A stretch of 20,446 nucleotides of DNA, taken from positions 1 through 20,446 of the forward strand of contig JALQUJ010000228.1 in assembly GCA_023263825.1 (NCBI GenBank). Reading direction: 5' to 3'. This stretch comes from Porticoccus sp. Its GTDB lineage: Bacteria; Pseudomonadota; Gammaproteobacteria; Pseudomonadales; Porticoccaceae. Position 1 is the first letter of the stretch; the number at the start of each line of letters is the position of its first letter. The position numbers were made by a program, and so were the translations under genes. Positions 15,453 through 20,446 of the stretch are shown in pieces. The notes below the pieces were generated by a model. That model was not told the DNA's origin. It made no database searches and saw nothing but the letters and a program-made list of their open reading frames with translations.

Positions 15453-15760
15453 GCGAACTTTAACTCTAGAAGGTTTTTACCTTGGATTTTTTATTCTGAC
15501 AGAATAATGACCGAGGTTTAAGGGAACTACAATCAGTGTTTTATTTACATGAGTTGGTGCAATCCCCGGATATTTACGGATTTATTTAGAAATGCTGATA
15601 TTTGGGGGCATTTTATATTTGTGGATTTTCTTGTTTGAATAGGCCGTTGAGCGCAAAAAAATCTTAAACTTTTTGCTTGCATAGAGTCTAAACAATCGAT
15701 AACTAACTGAATGGTCAAAATTGAAACACTAAGTCATACAATAAAAATAAAGTTTACATT
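15453..15760. other. Intergenic region between the AMMECR1 gene and the broken DoxX gene
   Basis: About 308 nt of AT-rich sequence with no supportable gene on either strand. It presumably holds promoters for the AMMECR1 gene (minus) and formerly for the DoxX gene (plus). I see no strong -35/-10 pair and no notable repeat. Confidence 0.5.
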
Positions 15761-16413
15761 ATGAATGCGCTGCTCTGTCGATGGTATCAAGGCATGCTAG
15801 GTTGCTTGCGTTGTTTTGAAGGTATTGCCCCTCTGTTGTTGAGGGTTTTCCTGGCACCTATTTTAATTAAGGCAGGCTATGGAAAATTACAGTTAGGCGC
15901 ATAAAATGTGAGTTTTTTCGATCGATTAATGGCTGATCCCAATGTTGTAGCCTGGTTTGGTAACCCTGATTGGGGGCTGGGGCTACCCATGCCTGATTTG
16001 CTGGCAGCCTTAGCTGGTTGGACAGAATTTCTTGGAGGCTGGTTGCTGTCGTTTGGTTTGTTGGCACGCCTTATTAGTATTCCTCTGATGTTAACGATGA
16101 TTGTTGCTGCAACTACCGCTCATTGGAGTAATGGCTGGCATGCACAGCGGAAGCTAAACTAACAGTACCCTGGGAATGGAGAGCAGATTTAATCGAGGAA
16201 GGGTTGGATCGTAAAAGTCGTGCGGTTTCTATCCTTAAAGAACATGGTAATTATGATTATCTAACATCAGCCGGCTCCTTTACCGTACTCAAGAATGGCA
16301 TTGAGTTTGCGGCTACCTATTTCATTATGCTGTTGAGTTTGTTGTTTACGGGCGGAGGGCGTTTTACTAGCCTGGACTATTGGTTATGCCGCTCCTGTTC
16401 GGGAAAGGAATGA
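15761..16413 (+). pseudogene. DoxX-family membrane protein, broken by a stop codon and a frameshift
   Basis: Three open segments rebuild one DoxX-like protein of about 217 residues. ATG 15761 starts a segment with LLLRVFLAPILIKAGYGKLQ, which ends at TAA 15902-15904. The same frame continues directly with SFFDRLMADPNVVAWFGNPDWGLGLPMP, membrane helices and TTAHWSNGWHA. Near 16145 the frame shifts by one missing base, and the third segment continues AEAKLTVPWEW, then ILKEHGNYDYLTSAGSF, NGIEFAATYFIMLL and GGGRFTSLDYWL to the TGA at 16411-16413. These motifs follow the usual order in DoxX-family proteins, so the gene was once intact. DoxX proteins are small four-helix membrane proteins, often linked to redox or thiol stress. 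Two independent lesions make a functional product unlikely. Confidence 0.88.
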
Positions 16414-16456
16414 CGACCATACAGTTATAACGTTATTCTCATCTTTTCACTGTTAT

Positions 16457-16481
16457 AAACCCTCTTTGACACAGAGGGTTT
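16457..16481 (+). repeat. Hairpin between the DoxX remnant and rhlB
   Basis: AAACCCTCT-(7 nt)-AGAGGGTTT is a perfect 9-bp inverted repeat 43 nt after the DoxX stop. It is not followed by a T-run. It could be an old terminator, or an upstream insulator of the rhlB promoter 30 nt away. Confidence 0.5.
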
Positions 16482-16508
16482 AGTAAACCCATCTCTATAG
16501 TGATCCCG

Positions 16509-16517
16509 TGCTATAAT
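16509..16517 (+). promoter_or_regulatory. Extended -10 promoter of the RhlB-like helicase gene
   Basis: TGCTATAAT is a perfect sigma-70 extended -10 (TGn plus TATAAT). No good -35 lies at 17-18 nt, which extended -10 promoters tolerate. It implies a leader of about 140 nt before the ATG at 16663. Confidence 0.55.
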
Positions 16518-16662
16518 GGGTGCCCTTCCAGCACAATGTCCTGTTTTATAGAGCAGGCCAACCTTCTTTTTAATAGGTACTAGTTGGTCAATAGGGCCTA
16601 TCAATAGGTGTTAGGGTATTCATGTATTATCAATTTATCAGCAATCTTCCATCGGCAATTTT

Positions 16663-17976
16663 ATGAGTGAACAGAACAGTCCGAACTCTGGGCAAACCCC
16701 TAAGGACAACCAGCAAAAAAAATCAGGGCGTCGTGGGCGCCATTACCTCGGTGGGGGAGCAAAAAAATCAACGGCTGAATGGGACTTGTCCCAATTTGAA
16801 GTGGAGGCCGTTGAAGGTAAAACGCGTTTCCATGATTTGGATTTACCACTGACACTAATGCATGGTATTGCAGACCTTGGTTTTAAATACTGTTCACCCA
16901 TTCAAGCACAATCATTACCCTATACTTTGCGAGCCCATGATGTGGTTGGTAAAGCTCAGACAGGCACAGGAAAAACAGCGGCTTTTTTGGTAACGATTAT
17001 TACCGAACTGTTAAATAACCCGATAGGTGATGAACACTATGCCGGTGAAACCAGAGCACTAATTATTGCACCGACGCGCGAGCTGGTGATGCAAATTGCT
17101 GATGATGCTCGGGCGTTATGTAAATACACCGGATTAAAGGTGCATACCCTGGTTGGTGGTATGGACTACGATAAACAAAAGCGTCATTTGCAAGAAAGCC
17201 TTTGCGATATTTTAGTGGCGACTCCAGGCCGTTTGTTGGACTTTGCCGGTAGTCGAGATGTGTATTTGGATCGCACCGAAATATTGGTGTTAGACGAAGC
17301 AGACAGAATGTTAGATATGGGCTTTATTCCCCAAGTAAGGCGTATTGTACGTTTGACGCCACATCGGGAAAATCGCCAAACATTATTCTTCTCAGCAACG
17401 TTTACTCCTGAAGTGATGAGCTTGGCAGATCAGTGGACCGTTGACCCTTCCCATGTAGAAATCGAACCAGAGAGTGTTGCCACTGATACCGTGACCCAAA
17501 AGGTCTTTATCACCTCTGCTGATGAGAAATTCAGTTTGCTTTACAACATTATTAATCAAGATGATGTAGACAGTGTCATTGTCTTTGCTAACCGTCGTGA
17601 CCAGTGCCGCCGATTACAAGAAAAGCTTAGAAAAAAAGGTTTTGCAGTGGGGTTACTGTCCGGTGATGTACCTCAAGGTAAGCGAGTACGAACCCTTGAA
17701 GATTTTAAATCCGGCAAATTAAAGGTACTGGTGGCCACCGATGTAGCAGGTCGAGGCATTCATATTGATGGTATTAGCCATGTGGTGAATTACACCTTGC
17801 CGGAAGAGTCTGAGGACTATGTACACCGCATTGGACGAACGGGCCGCGCTGGAAAAAGTGGTACTTCGATCAGTTTTGCCTGTGAAGATGATGCGTTCCT
17901 ATTAGAGCCGATTCAGGAGCTTTTAGGTAAAAAGCTCACGTGTGAGTTGCCCGACGAATCACTTTTACATAATTAA
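16663..17976 (+). CDS. rhlB: DEAD-box ATP-dependent RNA helicase, RhlB-like
   Basis: This 437-residue DEAD-box helicase unwinds RNA using ATP, and RhlB of E. coli works with the RNase E degradosome. It begins with a polar, basic N-terminal extension (residues 1-50). The helicase motifs then follow in order: Q motif around 77-90 (YCSPIQAQSLPYT), AQTGTGKT at 98-105, APTREL near 136-141, TPGR near 187-190, DEAD at 211-214, SAT at 244-246, then VIVFANRR, VATDVAGRGIHIDG and HRIGRTGRAG in the second RecA domain. Unlike RhlE and DeaD it lacks a long Gly/Arg-rich tail and ends soon after the core. The RhlB label rests on overall resemblance to pseudomonad RhlB and is less certain than the family. It converges with cysZ, with 21 nt between the genes. 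Confidence 0.9.
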   Translation: MSEQNSPNSGQTPKDNQQKKSGRRGRHYLGGGAKKSTAEWDLSQFEVEAVEGKTRFHDLDLPLTLMHGIADLGFKYCSPIQAQSLPYTLRAHDVVGKAQTGTGKTAAFLVTIITELLNNPIGDEHYAGETRALIIAPTRELVMQIADDARALCKYTGLKVHTLVGGMDYDKQKRHLQESLCDILVATPGRLLDFAGSRDVYLDRTEILVLDEADRMLDMGFIPQVRRIVRLTPHRENRQTLFFSATFTPEVMSLADQWTVDPSHVEIEPESVATDTVTQKVFITSADEKFSLLYNIINQDDVDSVIVFANRRDQCRRLQEKLRKKGFAVGLLSGDVPQGKRVRTLEDFKSGKLKVLVATDVAGRGIHIDGISHVVNYTLPEESEDYVHRIGRTGRAGKSGTSISFACEDDAFLLEPIQELLGKKLTCELPDESLLHN

Positions 17977-18001
17977 TACATTTAAGTTTTTTAAGTATTA
18001 A
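17973..18001. terminator. Possible bidirectional terminator between rhlB and cysZ
   Basis: TTAATAC and GTATTAA form a 7-bp AT-rich stem around a 15-nt loop that contains TTTTTT. The stem overlaps both stop codons of the convergent genes. It is weak thermodynamically, so the call is tentative. Confidence 0.3.
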
Positions 18002-18804
18002 CTTTCAGTTTGCTCAAGTGCTTTTTCTTGAAGCTCTTGTTTTTGAGGGGCTTCTTTTTCAAAGAGTGGCATTCGTTCAACCCAGAATGCCGTGGCACCA
18101 ATCACCGATGCCGGCATGGTAAACAGGTTTAAAATAGGAATGGTTGTGACCATTAATACGCAGCCACCAAAACTTAACGATACCAGTCTGCGCTCCCGTA
18201 ACTGATCTCTCAGTTCAGCAAAGCCTACCTGATTATTGTCTGCGGGATAGTCAATATATTGTAATGCCAGTGACCAGGCCCCCCAGACAAAGGCAATGAC
18301 AGGGGCCAATAAATTAAGAACGGGTATAAAAGACAGAATCAATGTGAGGATTAATACACAAATAATCCTGGGTAAAAAGTACCCCAATTTTATTATTTCT
18401 CTTGCTACAGACCGCCCCGCTAACGCAAAAATTTCTTTTTTTATCATAGGGTTGGATGGTTTTTTATCATTCAGGACTTCTTCTACGCGTTCAGAGAGCG
18501 GGCCATAAAACGGCGACGCCAAAATATTGCCAATAATTGCAAAACTGTAGCCATAAACCAGCAGCAAAAAGCCACCAAAAAGTACCCAAAAAATCCAGGC
18601 AATAAAATCCAGCCATCCGGGTACTTTCGCAATTAACCAGCCGAGTACACCATCAAATTGGGCAATAGCGAACCATGTTAAAAAAACAAATAACACAAGA
18701 TTTATCAGCATTGGTCCAAGTACAAACCAGCGAATTCTGGGATGGTTAAGTAATCGAAGCCCCTGTAATAAATATTTGGGCCCACTCTGAAGTGGTTTTG
18801 TCAT
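17998..18804 (-). CDS. cysZ: CysZ-type inner-membrane sulfate uptake protein (EI24 family)
   Basis: CysZ mediates sulfate uptake for cysteine synthesis. From ATG 18804 the protein has 268 residues (E. coli 253). That start has AAGGA 6-7 nt upstream. The frame is open to a TTG at 18858, which lacks such a site. The protein aligns by eye with E. coli CysZ throughout: YLLQGLRLLNHPRIRWFVLGP, four or more hydrophobic segments, ILASPFYGPLSE, FLPRIICVLIL, WGAWSLALQYIDYPADNN, and the very similar LNLFTMPASVIGATAFWVER near the C-terminus. The C-terminal tail is Gln/Glu/Lys-rich. No other sulfur-assimilation gene is in the window, so the substrate assignment is by family alone. Confidence 0.88.
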   Translation of the reverse strand: MTKPLQSGPKYLLQGLRLLNHPRIRWFVLGPMLINLVLFVFLTWFAIAQFDGVLGWLIAKVPGWLDFIAWIFWVLFGGFLLLVYGYSFAIIGNILASPFYGPLSERVEEVLNDKKPSNPMIKKEIFALAGRSVAREIIKLGYFLPRIICVLILTLILSFIPVLNLLAPVIAFVWGAWSLALQYIDYPADNNQVGFAELRDQLRERRLVSLSFGGCVLMVTTIPILNLFTMPASVIGATAFWVERMPLFEKEAPQKQELQEKALEQTES

Positions 18805-19007
18805 TGAGTGTCCTTGTGTTCCTGTTTTATTCGATTGCTTATTAACTGGTTTTTTCAACGGGACATATTCAGTTTGTTACATTGAAGCAATGTCAGTTTA
18901 GGATCAATTAAGTAAATAATGCTATTGCAAGATTGTCGTTTTAATATCTACAGCCTAGAAATGTAATGATTAGGTAAGTGGTGGGTCATCATAAAAGGAG
19001 AGAGGCA

Positions 19008-19781
19008 GTGAAAACATTGTTTAAGATTTTAGCAGGATTGGCCATAGTGCTAGTCATTGTATTGGTCATCGGGGTACTCAACCTTGATAAAGGAATAAAA
19101 GCGATTGTTGAAACAGCTGGCCCTGAGCTGACTCAATCCAGTGTGACACTTGATAATGTTGACCTGTCTTTAACCTCGGGAGAGGGGAGCTTACAGGGGC
19201 TTGTTGTGGGTAACCCCTCGGGCTTTAAAACTCCCAATGCCTTTTCTTTGGGGGAAATTGCTCTGGCTATAGACCCTGAATCAGTCACGACGGATACCAT
19301 CGTGATTAATAGTATTCGGATTATTGCACCAGAAATTACCTATGAATCAGCAAAGGGAATGACAAATCTTCATCAACTCCAAAAAAATGTTGAAAAAGCG
19401 GTGGGTTCTGGTGGCTCATCAGAAGCAGCAAGTGATGATGCATCTACTGATGGTGGTGCCGAGAAAAAACTGATTATCAAAGATTTAAAAATATCTGATG
19501 GAAAAATTAACTACAGTAATGCTTTATTAGGAGATAAGCCGATCAGCTTGCCATTACCTCCTATTCAGCTCTCGGGTATTGGCGAAAGCTCTAGTGGTGC
19601 AAGCTCGGCAGAAGTTGTGAAGCAAATTCTTGCTGCCATTAATAAAAATGCGGCCAGCACTGTTACCAATTCAGGTGCGTTAAAAGATCTCGGTAATAAA
19701 GTAAAAGAGCAGGCTAAGGAGCAAGTGCAAGAAAAGGTTCAGGAAAAGCTGGAAGGCTTGAAGGGCCTGCTGAATAAGTAA
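19008..19781 (+). CDS. Small AsmA-like envelope protein of unknown function
   Basis: The start is GTG 19008, which has AAGGAG 7 nt upstream. The frame is open back to 18978. The 257-residue product has one N-terminal membrane segment (about residues 4-26), then a predicted periplasmic beta-rich part resembling the N-terminal AsmA/DUF748 region (LTSGEGSLQGLVVGNPSGFKT at about 54-74, SIRIIAPEITYE, LIIKDLKISDGKINYS). Between them lies a low-complexity Ser/Gly/Asp/Ala linker (about 131-147). The last 35 residues form a charged helix with heptad-like KEQ repeats. AsmA-type proteins are associated with lipid transport and outer-membrane integrity. This one is much shorter than AsmA or TamB. Pseudomonads carry similar short proteins of unproven role. 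Confidence 0.8.
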   Translation: MKTLFKILAGLAIVLVIVLVIGVLNLDKGIKAIVETAGPELTQSSVTLDNVDLSLTSGEGSLQGLVVGNPSGFKTPNAFSLGEIALAIDPESVTTDTIVINSIRIIAPEITYESAKGMTNLHQLQKNVEKAVGSGGSSEAASDDASTDGGAEKKLIIKDLKISDGKINYSNALLGDKPISLPLPPIQLSGIGESSSGASSAEVVKQILAAINKNAASTVTNSGALKDLGNKVKEQAKEQVQEKVQEKLEGLKGLLNK

Positions 19782-19845
19782 GAGCTTAAATAAGGCTCTA
19801 CTATGTATTGGAGTATGTGGGCTGATCACCTGCTCCAATACATAG
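19781..19845 (+). repeat. Tandem hairpins after the AsmA-like gene, including a perfect 13-bp inverted repeat
   Basis: Beginning at the stop codon, AGAGC-(9 nt)-GCTCT (19781-19799) is followed at once by CTATGTATTGGAG-(19 nt)-CTCCAATACATAG (19801-19813 and 19833-19845), a perfect 13-bp stem. The position fits a transcription terminator, but the T-tract is poor (ACTTGTTTC). A mobile-element remnant or protein-binding palindrome is also possible. Confidence 0.6.
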
Positions 19846-19871
19846 ACTTGTTTCGGTCGCGCTGTTATAGT
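19843..19871 (+). promoter_or_regulatory. Probable promoter of the RhlE-like gene
   Basis: TAGACT (4 of 6 to the -35 consensus) and TATAGT (5 of 6) are separated by exactly 17 nt, with an extended TGT before the -10. It predicts a leader of about 155 nt. The -35 overlaps the last bases of the 13-bp inverted repeat. Confidence 0.45.
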
Positions 19872-20031
19872 CCCGCCCTTCGAGGTGCCCATCGGTCGGT
19901 ACCCCTTTTACCCTAAGTTGTGTTCTTGGTAGTTTCTACTCGATATTCCCCAGACGCCTTATAAATGGTTCAACCCAAGACCGTACTCACAGCATATGCG
20001 TGGGGCAGGTTGATCCGGAGCTTTATTCTTT

Positions 20032-20446
20032 ATGTTATTTACTGAACTCGGTCTGTCGGCCGATATACTTCGTGCTGTGTCTGAACAAGGCTACAGTGAA
20101 CCCACTCCTATCCAAGCCAAAGCTATCCCAGTCGTCCTTGAAGGCCGCGATGTTTTGGCCGGTGCCCAAACCGGCACCGGTAAAACTGCTGGTTTTACAT
20201 TACCCCTGTTGCAAAAGTTAACTGAGAGAAAGCCAGCTAAAGGCCATAGACCTGTTAGAGCACTGGTACTTACACCTACCAGAGAGCTGGCCGCTCAGGT
20301 GGCTGAAAGTGTCCAAACCTATAGCAAATATTTACCCATTCGCTCGGCTGTTATTTTTGGTGGCGTTAAGATTAACCCACAAATTGAAACCCTTAGACGT
20401 GGTGTTGATATTTTGGTGGCGACCCCCGGTCGTTTGCTTGACCATG
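20032..20446 (+). CDS. rhlE: DEAD-box ATP-dependent RNA helicase, RhlE-like (3' end outside window)
   Basis: The first 138 codons are present and the frame is open to the window edge. The N-terminus (MLFTELGLSADILRAVSEQG) and the whole fragment are very close to E. coli RhlE. Motifs seen are the Q motif (YSEPTPIQAKAIP, 21-33), AQTGTGKT at 45-52, RPVRALVLTPTRELAAQV, VIFGGVKINPQ and TPGRLLDH at the edge. RhlE remodels rRNA and mRNA structure and contributes to cold growth and ribosome assembly in other bacteria. The DEAD box and second domain lie beyond the window. The ATG at 20032 has GGAG about 11 nt upstream, a little far. It is a paralogue of the helicase at 16663, but closer to RhlE in its short N-terminus. 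Confidence 0.92.
   Translation, partial: MLFTELGLSADILRAVSEQGYSEPTPIQAKAIPVVLEGRDVLAGAQTGTGKTAGFTLPLLQKLTERKPAKGHRPVRALVLTPTRELAAQVAESVQTYSKYLPIRSAVIFGGVKINPQIETLRRGVDILVATPGRLLDH

Noticed and set aside
16466..16517. TTGACA in the hairpin loop paired with TATAAT as a classical promoter
   Set aside because: The spacer would be 40 nt. The TATAAT is better explained as an extended -10 element without a strong -35.
1..20446. Search for a defence system, mobile element or biosynthetic cluster
   Set aside because: No transposase, integrase, toxin-antitoxin pair, repeat-spacer array, NRPS/PKS or RiPP-like arrangement is visible on either strand. Apart from the decayed loci, the content is conserved housekeeping.

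Overview
The window looks like a chromosomal segment of a moderately AT-rich gammaproteobacterium related to the Pseudomonadales/Cellvibrionales. The main evidence is gene order. Read on the minus strand, a TPR lipoprotein, lolB, ispE, tRNA-Gln, prs, rplY, pth, ychF and then tRNA-Met follow each other, with hemA-prfA-prmC diverging on the plus strand. From memory this is the arrangement in Pseudomonas aeruginosa, so it is an ancestral housekeeping block. The proteins align by eye with E. coli homologues without gaps in their motifs.

Layout. Positions 1-1656 hold the remains of an exopolysaccharide/PEP-CTERM (XrtA) locus. A sensor kinase gene (prsK type) carries an in-frame amber codon and a frameshift and has lost its ATPase domain. 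It is followed by a short membrane-protein remnant. tRNA-Met (1660-1736, minus) has its own terminator. Positions 1867-3331 carry a 75-residue conserved-looking small protein and, upstream of it, a PQQ-type sugar dehydrogenase broken by a single-base frameshift. Positions 3428-10506 (minus) are the housekeeping block: ribosome-associated ATPase, peptidyl-tRNA hydrolase, ribosomal protein bL25, PRPP synthetase, tRNA-Gln, isoprenoid kinase, lipoprotein receptor LolB and a TPR lipoprotein. Positions 10840-14188 (plus) are glutamyl-tRNA reductase, release factor 1 and the RF glutamine methyltransferase. Positions 14203-15452 (minus) are a flavin-reductase-like protein and an AMMECR1-domain protein. 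Positions 15761-16413 are a DoxX-family membrane gene broken by an ochre codon and a frameshift. Positions 16663-20446 carry two DEAD-box RNA helicases (RhlB-like, and an RhlE-like gene cut by the window edge) on either side of cysZ and a small AsmA-like protein.

Functionally, most of the window serves translation: termination and its modifying enzyme, tRNA supply and recycling, a ribosomal protein, a ribosome-binding ATPase, and RNA helicases. Envelope functions (LolB, TPR lipoprotein, AsmA-like protein, CysZ) and precursor supply (PRPP, isoprenoids, tetrapyrroles) make up the rest.

I see no CRISPR array, no transposase, no phage gene and no clear new defence or biosynthetic system. The most notable signal is a contrast: every core gene is intact, while three accessory genes each carry inactivating lesions. 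This suggests ongoing loss of accessory functions, unless the lesions are assembly or sequencing errors. Secondary signals are extended -10 promoters with long leaders before both helicases, and several clean inverted repeats between genes.
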